Assembly (NCBI RefSeq): GCF_019703855.1
Contig: NZ_AP024086.1
Span: 3,678,501 to 3,742,500, forward strand
DNA: 64,000 bases
Direction of reading: 5' to 3'
Source: Desulfomarina profundi
GTDB taxonomy: Bacteria; Desulfobacterota; Desulfobulbia; Desulfobulbales; Desulfocapsaceae
The first letter of the stretch is position 1. Each line of letters begins with the position of its first letter. Below, piece by piece: positions 54,967 to 63,382 of this stretch. Made by a program: the position numbers and the translations under genes. The notes under the pieces are model-generated. The model saw only the letters and a program-made list of their open reading frames with translations, did not search any database and was not told the DNA's origin.

Positions 54967-55878
54967 ATGTTTAACAAAATGATTGCCGGAATTCTTCCGT
55001 ACATGCCCAAAAAGCTGGTCTGGATGTTTTCAAAAGAGTATATAGCCGGCGAAACCATTGAGGAAGCGATAGTAAATGCAAAAAAACTCAATGATGAAGG
55101 AATACTGACGACTATAGATGTTCTTGGCGAATTTATAACTACCTTGGAAGAGGCGGAAGAAAACAAAAAGGAATACCTGGATGTTATTGATGCGGCCGAA
55201 AAAGCCGGAGTTGAAGGAAATTATTCCCTGAAGCCTACGTTTTTCGGGCTGTTGATAGACAAGGACGTTGCCTTCACCCATATCCGTGAAATTGTCGCCA
55301 AAGCTGCTTCCTATGGGAATTTTATACGTATCGATATGGAGGATTCCCCCTGTACGGATATGGAGATTGAAATGTACCGGCAGTTGAAACAGGAGTTTCC
55401 TGGAAATGTCGGTCTTGTTGTTCAGTCCTACCTGAGGAGAACTCGTGTTGATATTGAAAGCCTGGAAGACCTGAACAGTGAAGAATTCCCTGTGAATTTA
55501 AGAGTCTGCAAAGGGATTTACGTTGAGCCGGAAGAAATAGCTTTTAAAAAATATGAAGAAGTGAACAGCCATTTCCTGGACGATGTTGAGTTGATGTTTC
55601 AAAAAAAGATGTATCCGGCGATAGCCACCCACGATATTCCATTGGTGGAGGGCGCTTTTAAGCTGATAGAAAAATACAATGTCCCAAGGGATAAATATGA
55701 ATTCCAGATGCTTTATGGGGTTACACCAGGACTGAGAAAGTCAATTCTGGATAAAGGGCATCGAATGCGTGTTTATGTACCTTTCGGAAAGCAATGGTTC
55801 GGTTATTCAACCCGGCGATTGAAGGAAAACCCGAAAATGGCAGGAGTGATCATAAAAGCGCTTTTTAAAAAAGGGTAA
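54967..55878 (+). CDS. Proline dehydrogenase
   Basis: 303 residues from ATG 54967, with GAGGTG 7 bases upstream; the frame is open to 54913. PRODH barrel: SLKPTFFGLLIDKD, FIRIDMEDSPCTDMEI, VGLVVQSYLRRTRVDIE, NLRVCKGIYVEPEEIAFK, AIATHDIPLVEGAF, EFQMLYGVTPGLRK and VYVPFGKQWFGYSTRRLKENP. FAD-dependent oxidation of proline to pyrroline-5-carboxylate. The usual second enzyme, P5C dehydrogenase, is not adjacent. Divergent GntR regulator. Confidence 0.9.
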   Translation: MFNKMIAGILPYMPKKLVWMFSKEYIAGETIEEAIVNAKKLNDEGILTTIDVLGEFITTLEEAEENKKEYLDVIDAAEKAGVEGNYSLKPTFFGLLIDKDVAFTHIREIVAKAASYGNFIRIDMEDSPCTDMEIEMYRQLKQEFPGNVGLVVQSYLRRTRVDIESLEDLNSEEFPVNLRVCKGIYVEPEEIAFKKYEEVNSHFLDDVELMFQKKMYPAIATHDIPLVEGAFKLIEKYNVPRDKYEFQMLYGVTPGLRKSILDKGHRMRVYVPFGKQWFGYSTRRLKENPKMAGVIIKALFKKG

Positions 55879-56134
55879 TCTGTTTCCGTGGCTTGTATTG
55901 TACATATACTCACCCTGACAAAAAAAGATTAAAAAAAGAGTTAATATTGCAATTACAGCTTGACAGACGATTTCTTTGATATAGAGAGTACAGAATATTT
56001 CCGCCTTTTGACTGTATGGGTATTTTCGGGAAAATGATGGAAATGCAAGCCGTTTTTAATGGGGTGTCCTGAAAGATCGGGAAACTCTGAAATTTAATAT
56101 TTGATTAAAGATAATCAATATTTAAGAGGATGGT

Positions 56135-56359
56135 ATGGCCAGGCAGAAACTCAGGGAAATTGTGATAAACCGGGATTGGTGCAAAGGGTGTGGTATATGT
56201 GTTCACTTTTGCCCGACGAAGGTTCTGGAGCTTGACGCAGAGGATAAATCGGTGGCGGTCAGGCCGGAGGACTGTATCTGTTGTAAAATGTGTGAACTAC
56301 GGTGCCCGGATCTCGCAATCGAGGTACTGACAGACCAGGGTGAGAACAATGAAGAATAA
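56135..56359 (+). CDS. korD: 2-oxoacid:ferredoxin oxidoreductase delta (ferredoxin) subunit
   Basis: 74 residues with two 4Fe-4S motifs: CKGCGICVHFCP and CICCKMCELRCP. It carries electrons from the TPP site of the alpha/beta subunits to ferredoxin. AAGAGGATGGT precedes the ATG. First of korD-A-B-C, overlapping korA by 11 bp. Confidence 0.9.
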   Translation: MARQKLREIVINRDWCKGCGICVHFCPTKVLELDAEDKSVAVRPEDCICCKMCELRCPDLAIEVLTDQGENNEE

Positions 56360-57496
56360 TATCAGATTCGTCCAGGGCAACGAGGCTTGTGTTGAGGGTG
56401 CACTGTATGCGGGGGTCGACTTTTTTGCCGGTTATCCTATTACGCCTTCAACGGAAATTGCAGAAATACTTTCAAGAAAGCTGCCGGAGCGTGGAGGGAA
56501 GTTTATCCAGATGGAGGATGAAATAGCCTCGATGTGTGCTGTGATCGGTGCTTCGCTTACCGGACGAAAAGCCATGACAGCAACGAGCGGTCCCGGCTTT
56601 TCCCTTAAACAGGAGGCGATAGGTTATGCCTGCATGACCGAGATTCCGTGTGTGATTGCCAATGTGCAGCGGGGAGGACCATCAACCGGAAATCCCACCC
56701 ATGTCAGCCAGGGAGATATTAATCAGGCAAGATGGGGAACCCACGGAGACCATGCTATTATTGCCTTGACAGCATCAAATCATCAGGATGTTTTTGAAAT
56801 TACAGTTACGGCATTCAACCTCGCTGAGACCTACAGGACTCCGGTTATCCTGTTATTTGATGAAGCAGTTGGTCATATGCGCGAAAAACTGATTATCCCG
56901 GAAACGGGAGAACATGAAGTCGTAAGTCGACTGCGCACATCCCTGGGTAAGGATGTTGACTACCATCCTTACCTGCCAAGAGAAGATGGTCGTCTGCCCA
57001 TGTCCGACTTTGGGGCCCATCACCGATACAATGTGACCGGACTGTTTCATGACATGTGGGGCTTTCCTTCAAATAACCCCGGGTGGTGAATGAGCTTCTC
57101 CGTCATCTTGTTGACAAGATAGATAACAATATTCACGTCATTACAAGGTACAAGGAACATTATCTCGAGGGAGCGGAGTATATAATGATTTCGTACGGAT
57201 CTTCTGCGAGATCCGCAATCCATCTTGCCAGGGAAAGAAGGGCCAAGGGGGAAAAGATAGGTGTTCTTGAGCTGCAATCTCTCTGGCCGTTTCCGGTGGA
57301 GATGGTAAAAGAAAAATGTGCTAATGCAAAGGCTGTTCTTGTGGTTGAGATGAACATGGGACAGATTACCGCCCAGGTCAAGGCTGCTGTTAAAAAACCG
57401 GGTCGTGTATTTCTTGCCAATCGAATTGACGGGCACCTTGTAACACCTTCAGATATCAAGAAACTTCTTCGGGTTATCCAGGGGAGGGGAGTATAA
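56349..57496 (+). pseudogene. korA: 2-oxoglutarate:ferredoxin oxidoreductase alpha subunit, frameshifted
   Basis: First frame: RFVQGNEACVEGALYAGVDFFAGYPITPSTEIAE, SGPGFSLKQEAIGYA, NVQRGGPSTGNPTHVSQGDINQARWGTHGDH and LFDEAVGHMREK, ending NNPGW. Next frame: VVNELLRHLVDKIDNN, MISYGSSARSAIHLARE, LQSLWPFPVEMV. One G added to GGG at 57081-57083 gives NNPGVVNELLRH and 382 residues, the usual size. ATG 56349 has GGTGAG upstream; GTG 56340 is possible. Substrate is most likely 2-oxoglutarate, with branched 2-oxoacids as alternative. Confidence 0.88.
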
Positions 57497-57497
57497 T

Positions 57498-58310
57498 ATG
57501 GCTGTTAAGGATTATTTAAGAGAACGTTTTTTCCCTCATATGTGGTGCCCCGGTTGTGGCCACGGAACGATTCTGAATTCGTTGCTCCGGGCGGTCGAGG
57601 AACTGGGACTGGGAAAAAATGATATTGTCATGACTTCCGGAATTGGCTGTTCCGCCAGAATTTCAGGGTATGTTGATTTTCATTCTCTGCACACCATGCA
57701 TGGCAGGGCCCTGGCCTGCGCGACCGGTGTCAAGCTGAGTCAACCGCGTCTGAACGTTATTGTACCCATGGGTGATGGTGATGCCCTGGCCATCGGTGGC
57801 AATCATTTCATCCATGCCGCAAGACGAAATATAGACATCACTGCTATTGTGATGAATAACCGGATTTATGGAATGACAGGAGGACAGTTTTCTCCCCTTT
57901 CCGGCCCCGGTGTAAACGCAACCACGGCACCCTATAAAACCATTGATAACAATTTTGATGTGGTTGAACTGGCAACCGCAGCGGGAGCAAGCTTTGTAGC
58001 CCGCTCAACCGCGTTTCATGCCAAAGAATCAACGGAAATACTCAAAAAGGCTATTTTGCACAAGGGATTTTCCGTGGTTGAAATTCTTTCCCAGTGCCCA
58101 ACCCACTATGGCCGGAAAAACAAGGAAGGTGATGCGGCATCCATGCTTGAAATCCATAAAGCCAATACGGCAAAGCTTGGATCCAAGGCGTTGAAGGAAA
58201 ACCCGGAGCTGATTCCCCGTGGGATTTTTGTTGATGTGGATAAACCGGAATATTGTGAAGAGTACGATAAATTAATTGCTTTTGCGATGAAGAAGGAGAA
58301 AGCGTCATGA
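57498..58310 (+). CDS. korB: 2-oxoglutarate:ferredoxin oxidoreductase beta subunit (TPP)
   Basis: 270 residues: MWCPGCGHGTILNSLLRAVEELGL, TSGIGCSARISGYVDFHSLHTMHGRALACATGVKLSQP, and the TPP motif GDGDALAIGGNHFIHAARRNIDITAIVMNNRIYGMTGGQFSP. It binds TPP-Mg and performs the decarboxylation with KorA. Start 1 bp after the korA stop; stop overlaps korC (ATGA). Confidence 0.92.
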   Translation: MAVKDYLRERFFPHMWCPGCGHGTILNSLLRAVEELGLGKNDIVMTSGIGCSARISGYVDFHSLHTMHGRALACATGVKLSQPRLNVIVPMGDGDALAIGGNHFIHAARRNIDITAIVMNNRIYGMTGGQFSPLSGPGVNATTAPYKTIDNNFDVVELATAAGASFVARSTAFHAKESTEILKKAILHKGFSVVEILSQCPTHYGRKNKEGDAASMLEIHKANTAKLGSKALKENPELIPRGIFVDVDKPEYCEEYDKLIAFAMKKEKAS

Positions 58311-58843
58311 AGCGAACCCGACTTGTTTTTTCAGGATCCGGCGGACAGGGGGTTATTACGGCGGCTATCATCCTCGCTGAGGCTGCGGTTATCCACGAGG
58401 GAATAAATGCCACCCAGTCGCAGAGTTACGGTGCTGCCGCAAGGGGGGGAGCCACACGGAGTGATATTATTCTGTCAGAGGGTGAGATTCATTTTCCGGA
58501 AGTGGTTCAGCCGAACGTCCTGGTCTGTCTGACTCAGGAGGCTTATAATACTTATTCCTCCATTGTTCGTCCGGGAGGAACATTGCTTACAGACAGTCGT
58601 TTTGTCAAACCCATAAAGAAAATTGATGCACGGCAGACAGAGTTGCCGATGTATGACACGGTGATGAAGGAAATCGGCAAGCCGATTGTTTTTAATATCT
58701 GTGTTCTGGGAGCCCTGATCGGTATTACTGAACTGTTGAAACCCGCTTCACTGATGAAAGCAGTGGCAGACAGGGTTCCAAAGGATTTTCTTGAAATGAA
58801 CAATAAGGCTTTTGATCTTGGTCTCTCTTTGGGGGCTGAGTGA
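58307..58843 (+). CDS. korC: 2-oxoglutarate:ferredoxin oxidoreductase gamma subunit
   Basis: 178 residues: RLVFSGSGGQGVITAAIILAEAA, QSQSYGAAARGGATRSDIILS, ICVLGALIGITELL and a short helical end. This is the usual gamma subunit that closes the complex. Its ATG overlaps the korB stop. A terminator follows ~40 bp later. Confidence 0.92.
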   Translation: MKRTRLVFSGSGGQGVITAAIILAEAAVIHEGINATQSQSYGAAARGGATRSDIILSEGEIHFPEVVQPNVLVCLTQEAYNTYSSIVRPGGTLLTDSRFVKPIKKIDARQTELPMYDTVMKEIGKPIVFNICVLGALIGITELLKPASLMKAVADRVPKDFLEMNNKAFDLGLSLGAE

Positions 58844-58880
58844 CAAGGGAATAGAAAATTTAAAACCGGGTTACATGTTA

Positions 58881-58916
58881 AAAAGTCGGTGCCTCAAAAG
58901 GGGTACCGACTTTTTT
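58881..58916 (+). terminator. Terminator of the kor operon
   Basis: AAAAGTCGGTGCC faces GGTACCGACTTTT with one mismatch around a short loop, followed by TTTTTT. Confidence 0.88.
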
Positions 58917-58933
58917 GTTGCGACCTTCTGTCT

Positions 58934-58960
58934 GCCTGAATTGATAAGAAGTGCGGGGTA
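58934..58960 (+). repeat. R1 repeat remnant (right end only)
   Basis: GCCTGAATTGATAAGAAGTG then CGGGGTA matches the R1 right end (GCCTGAACTGATGAAAAATG then CGGGATA) in ~22 of 27 bases. No left end nearby. Confidence 0.5.
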
Positions 58961-58984
58961 ATGGGTAAGCAAAAAAATGTTTGT

Positions 58985-59014
58985 TTGACTCTTTTGCTTT
59001 TCCTGCCGTATGAT
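58985..59014 (+). promoter_or_regulatory. Sigma-70-like promoter for the diguanylate cyclase gene
   Basis: TTGACT and TATGAT with 18-bp spacing, about 35 bp before the ATG at 59047. Confidence 0.5.
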
Positions 59015-59046
59015 GGATATAATAATAATTCTTATCGAGGGAATAT

Positions 59047-60297
59047 ATGGATCGAATACTACTGGTGGAAGACAGTCCGATGTATGGCCGTCTGGCCAAA
59101 TCCAGAATTGAGGAGCATTTTGATCTTCCGGTTTTCTGGACCAAAACCATGGAAGAAACGGTTACGTTGCTGGATAGGGCCGACGACAGTTTTTCAATGG
59201 CCCTGCTTGATTTCAATCTTCCCGATGCACCAGATGGTGAAGTTATTGACAAGGTGCTTGACAGGGGCATTTCCTCCATTGTCTTCACTGCCAATATGAG
59301 CGATACCGTTCGTGAATTTGTCTGGAAAAAGAAGGTTGCAGACTATATTTTAAAAGATGATCCCAGCAGTCTTGATTATGTCATTAAGGCGATGGCCAGA
59401 CTCCGGAGGAACAGCAGCAGGTTTATTTTAATTGTGCACAAGTCCGATTCATTTCGCACTGCAATATCAGAACTACTCTATGTTCACAGGTTTCGTATTG
59501 TAACAGCCTCAAGTGGGCGGGCTGCCCTTGAAATACTCGCTCGTTATCCGGAAATCTGTCTTGTTATTTCCGGGGCAGAATTTGAAGACATGGACGGCTG
59601 CAGTCTCTGTAGAAAGATCAGGGAGATCCATTCAGCCGATTCTTTAGCTATTATCGGAACATGGAAAGGAGAGGATGCGACCGCAGGCGCAAAGTTTCTG
59701 AAAAATGGTGCCAATGATTTTATAAGGCAGGATTTTCTGGTTGAGGAATTTTACAGTCGTATAAATAACTGTATAGAGAACCTGACACTGATTGAGAAAT
59801 TAAAAGAATCGGCCATGAAGGATTTCCTCACGGGATTGTATAATCGGCGCAGCTTTTTCGATCGGGGTGAAAAACTTTATACCCGTACAGTTAAGGAGGG
59901 GGAGGAGCTCTGCTGCGCAATGATTGATATTGATTATTTCAAGAAGGTCAATGACAGTTTTGGCCATGATGTTGGAGACAGGGTGATACAGAGGGTGGCA
60001 CAGATTCTTCTTGAGGGTGTTGGTAAAAATGATATTGTTGCCAGGTTCGGTGGGGAAGAGTTCTGTCTGCTGCTGAAAGGTTCAGACAAAGACAGGGGCT
60101 GGTGTCTGCTGGAGGAGTTACGAAAAAAAATCCAGAAAAACGCCATGGCAACCACCGAAAAAGGAGAGCCTGTTTTTGTCAGTATCAGTGGTGGCCTGTG
60201 CGTCAGTCATCTCGGTTGCCTGAATGATATGATTAAAAGAGCAGACGACAGTCTTTACAGGGCAAAACAGAATGGACGCAACACTATTGTCTCTTGA
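59047..60297 (+). CDS. Diguanylate cyclase with two receiver domains
   Basis: 416 residues. Receiver one (1-125) has VEDSP and phospho-Asp55 (MALLDFNLPD). Receiver two (~135-250) lacks the phospho-Asp: the site reads LVISGAEFEDMDG. GGDEF domain (~260-416): KDFLTGLYNRRSFFDRG, MIDIDYFKKVNDSFGHDVGD and RFGGEEFCLLL (active GGEEF). An I-site RxxD is not evident. It makes cyclic-di-GMP upon phosphorylation of receiver one, in the style of PleD. Ribosome site GAGGGAA. Confidence 0.9.
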   Translation: MDRILLVEDSPMYGRLAKSRIEEHFDLPVFWTKTMEETVTLLDRADDSFSMALLDFNLPDAPDGEVIDKVLDRGISSIVFTANMSDTVREFVWKKKVADYILKDDPSSLDYVIKAMARLRRNSSRFILIVHKSDSFRTAISELLYVHRFRIVTASSGRAALEILARYPEICLVISGAEFEDMDGCSLCRKIREIHSADSLAIIGTWKGEDATAGAKFLKNGANDFIRQDFLVEEFYSRINNCIENLTLIEKLKESAMKDFLTGLYNRRSFFDRGEKLYTRTVKEGEELCCAMIDIDYFKKVNDSFGHDVGDRVIQRVAQILLEGVGKNDIVARFGGEEFCLLLKGSDKDRGWCLLEELRKKIQKNAMATTEKGEPVFVSISGGLCVSHLGCLNDMIKRADDSLYRAKQNGRNTIVS

Positions 60298-60312
60298 GGA
60301 AAAATACACTTT

Positions 60313-60777
60313 TCACCATTTGCAGAACGGATTGGTGACAAGGTTTGCGTTGTAGTATCTGGGATCGTCAGTTACTTCCCGGTCGATCCATTCGGGAACG
60401 GCAAAAGTTTCTCCTTCGTGTTGCAGTTCAATTTCCGCAAAAACCAGACCTTTGTTTTCACCTTCAAATTCGTCAACTTCCCAGGTAAACCCTTCAAAGG
60501 GAATTTTATATCTTGTCTTTTGTATCAGCGGTTTATGGCAGAGTTTTTCCAGGATCTCATTTGCTTCGGATACCGGGATTTCATATTCAAATTCCAGTCG
60601 GGTTTCTCCTTCACTGGGTCCCTTTACAGTGAAAAATCCTCGTTCCCCGATAATTCTTACACGCACAGTTCTTCCCTTCTCCGTGCTGAGGTATCCCTGG
60701 CAATATTTTTTTCCTTGTGCCAGGTTGCGCCAGTTTTCATTTTTCAGGAGAAACTTTTTTTCAATTTCCTGTCCCAT
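60313..60777 (-). CDS. CYTH-domain (triphosphate tunnel) protein
   Basis: 154 residues: start MGQEIEKKFLL (the ExExK motif), CQGYLSTEKGRTVRVRI, GFFTVKGPSEGETRLEFEYEIP, QKTRYKIPFEGFTWEVDEFEGENKGLVFAEIEL. Members hydrolyse inorganic triphosphate or thiamine triphosphate, or are class IV adenylate cyclases; the short form without a CHAD domain is most often a triphosphatase. AAGGAT precedes the ATG. Convergent with the diguanylate cyclase gene (15 bp gap). Confidence 0.88.
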   Translation of the reverse strand: MGQEIEKKFLLKNENWRNLAQGKKYCQGYLSTEKGRTVRVRIIGERGFFTVKGPSEGETRLEFEYEIPVSEANEILEKLCHKPLIQKTRYKIPFEGFTWEVDEFEGENKGLVFAEIELQHEGETFAVPEWIDREVTDDPRYYNANLVTNPFCKW

Positions 60778-60844
60778 TTTTATCCTTTTTTCAATACATT
60801 ATTGTGGGAAACCATACAGTTGTCACTGGCTCGGGGGAGTTTCA

Positions 60845-61648
60845 TTACTCCTGTTCCCTCTCAATACTCAATGATTCGGTCTTCTGCAGCTCAATGGCGG
60901 CGAAATTCAATGTAGCATGAATAGTAAGAACAGGAAAGAGCAGAGCCATGGCGAATATGTTTACTATCGGGATCATGGAAACCAGAGCCGGTAATATACC
61001 GATTCTGAGAGATGGGGCGGAATGATATTGCAACCATCCCAGTTTACTCCCCAGGGACCACCTGCGTCGTGAGGCGGGATAGTCGATAAACATCAGGGCC
61101 GAATAATATGTGTAGAGCAGAAAAACTGCCACCTGACCGATTCCTGGAATGAAGTTGACAAAAAGTGCGGCCACAGTGACAAGGATTCCGAAAAAGGCTA
61201 TTTTGATGCCTTCCAGGATATCTATAAAAAATCCGCCCAGGGTAAAATTTTCGTCGGCGTCAAAGAGTTCTCCGGCATACAGTTTTTCGGCAGCCGTACT
61301 GAGAAAGGCGTAACCCGGGGTAGTAATGGTGTAGGCCAGAAGAAAGGCAAGGTAGAATGAGACAATTCTGGAAATTACATTGAAAAGCCAGCTGGCGACC
61401 AGCCAGCCTTTGAATTTGATCCAGCCGATGATTGTTCCACTGTCCGGTGGATGAGCAAAAAAATTGCCGGTGAAACCAGTAATAAGGTCAATGGAAAACA
61501 CATACCCAACCCAGGTCAAGGCAAAAGTGATAAGGACGAGCAGGAGTGACCAGCCGAGCAGGCGTTTACGACGGAACATAAAACCAATGGAAGAGAGCAG
61601 GGGGATCCTGGTGCGGGTTTCCAGCCGTGATTCAGTATATCTTTTCAT
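60845..61648 (-). CDS. EI24-domain (CysZ-like) membrane protein
   Basis: 267 residues with about six membrane segments: LGWSLLLVLITFALTWVGYVFSIDLI, WLFNVISRIVSFYLAFLLAYTITTPGYAFLS, IAFFGILVTVAALFVNFIPGIGQVAVFLLYTYYSALMFIDYP and ILPALVSMIPIVNIFAMALLFPVLTIHATL. FIPGIGQ and MIDYP-like motifs are those of the EI24 family. CysZ members transport sulfate, but this subfamily has no shown substrate. Ribosome site weak. Confidence 0.78.
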   Translation of the reverse strand: MKRYTESRLETRTRIPLLSSIGFMFRRKRLLGWSLLLVLITFALTWVGYVFSIDLITGFTGNFFAHPPDSGTIIGWIKFKGWLVASWLFNVISRIVSFYLAFLLAYTITTPGYAFLSTAAEKLYAGELFDADENFTLGGFFIDILEGIKIAFFGILVTVAALFVNFIPGIGQVAVFLLYTYYSALMFIDYPASRRRWSLGSKLGWLQYHSAPSLRIGILPALVSMIPIVNIFAMALLFPVLTIHATLNFAAIELQKTESLSIEREQE

Positions 61649-61821
61649 TTTTATTCAATACAGAATTGAGGTGAGAATATTGTTTTTTCTGTCTGTCCAT
61701 GCAGGCAGTGCAGCCCTGAAATTGTCGACAGCGTTGCAGAATATAGGTATTCTTGTTTTTCTGTAAAGGGTAGACTATTTTCACAAAGGATTATTTCCCA
61801 TATTTCACAGGGTAAGGTACA

Positions 61822-63199
61822 ATGGCAGCAATGGGAACAAAAAAGGGAAAAAAAGAAAAACCGTTCTTTGTCTGCCGGGAGTGCGGCTACAAGACAGTGA
61901 AATGGCTTGGACGATGCCCTGAATGCGGAGAATGGGAAAGTCTGGAAGAACATCAGCCGGTTTCTCCAGGCAAAGCTCTTTTGAAAGGAGTTGCTGAGCC
62001 GGTCCCCTTGCATCTGGCTCCGGACGGTGATGAGGAGCGCGTCAGCACAGGTATTGAAGAGCTTGACAGGGTTCTTGGGGAGGGATAGTTCCCGGTGGTG
62101 TGGTTCTTATCGGGGGAGAACCGGGGATTGGAAAATCGACCCTTCTTCTTCATCTGCTGGCTTCCATTGCCGATGAGAAGAGGAAAGTACTCTATGTTTC
62201 AGGTGAAGAGTCGTCCCGTCAGATAAAAATGCGGGCACGACGCCTGGATGCCATTCACCCCATGGAGTTTCTGGCAACGGAAAACGGGGTGGAAAATATC
62301 GTTGCCATGGCAACCACCATGAAGCCGGGACTTCTGGCTGTTGATTCAATACAGACCCTTACCTGTTCTGAGATATCCTCTTCTCCAGGTTCGGTTACCC
62401 AGGTCAGGGAGTCGGCTTACCGGCTCCTTGAGTTGGCAAAAAAAGAGAACATTCCTGTGGTGCTCGTGGGGCACGTGACCAAGGACGGAGCCATTGCCGG
62501 GCCAAAAGTTCTGGAGCATATGGTTGATACGGTTCTCTATTTTGAGGGGGATCGCAGTCATGCTTTTCGTATTCTGAGAACAGTCAAGAACCGTTTCGGC
62601 TCAACCAATGAAATTGGGGTTTTTGAGATGAAGGAAGAGGGACTGGTACAGGTGAAGAATCCTTCGGAGATTTTTCTTGCGGAGCGTCCCCTGGATGAAC
62701 CCGGTTCCGTGGTACTGCCGAGTGTGGAGGGAACCAGGCCGATCCTGGTGGAGGTCCAGGCACTGGTCAGTCCGACTAATCTTGGAACGGCCAGAAGGAC
62801 GGCAATCGGGGCCGACCCCAGAGGCTTTCACTGCTCTGTGCTGTGTTGGAAAAGAAGGCGGGACTCGACATGTATGGCCATGATATATTTCTCAATATTG
62901 CAGGAGGAATGCGCATTGATGAACCAGCCCTTGACCTGGGGGTAATCTGTGCCCTGGCCTCAAGCCTGATGGAAAAGCCGATCCCTTCGGCTACCGTGGT
63001 TTGTGGTGAGGTCGGACTTGCCGGGGAGATCAGGGCGATAGGTCATGTTGATATCCGGGTGAAGGAGGCGGAACGGCTGGGATTTACCCGGTTTATACTG
63101 CCGAAAAGCAACAGGGAAAGAATGAGCTGGAAACCGCAGATAAGACTGGTGGGGGTTTCCACGCTTCAGGAACTGCTTGAAATAATATTTGTTGAATGA
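61822..63199 (+). pseudogene. radA: DNA repair ATPase RadA, two frameshifts
   Basis: Zinc finger FFVCRECGYKTVKWLGRCPECGEWESLEE; then after the first break Walker A GGEPGIGKSTLL, SGEESSRQIKMRARRL, LLAVDSIQTL, HVTKDGAIAGPKVLEHMVDTVLYFEGD and KNRFGSTNEIGVFEM; after the second break the Lon-protease-like domain (LDMYGHDIFLNIAGGMRIDEPALDLGVI). Adding one G to GGGG at 62077-62080 and one C to CCCC at 62816-62819 joins all three frames into 459 residues, the family length. RadA acts in branch migration of recombination intermediates. Real loss is unlikely because every motif is intact. Confidence 0.9.
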
Positions 63200-63235
63200 C
63201 CTGAAATAGTTATAGAGTAAACAAAGGAGCATATA

Positions 63236-63346
63236 ATGTCAGACATGCATCATGAGCACGAAGAGGATAACAGCATCAATGTGAAGGTGGCGATTTTTTT
63301 TGTGGCGGTAATTGCAGTGATTTTCTTTCTTGGCGTGATCAACTGA
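63236..63346 (+). CDS. 36-residue single-span membrane protein with His-rich start
   Basis: ATG 63236 with an excellent ribosome site (AAAGGAGC). Sequence MSDMHHEHEEDNSINVKVA then a hydrophobic helix (IFFVAVIAVIFFLGVIN). The His/Glu cluster would lie in the cytoplasm if the N-terminus is inside. Too short for a family call; a small membrane regulator or metal-binding peptide is possible. It lies between radA and the cyclase-like gene, all on the plus strand. Confidence 0.6.
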   Translation: MSDMHHEHEEDNSINVKVAIFFVAVIAVIFFLGVIN

Positions 63347-63382
63347 TGCCCTGGGGAGACTGCAGATCAAAAGAACCGGTGG

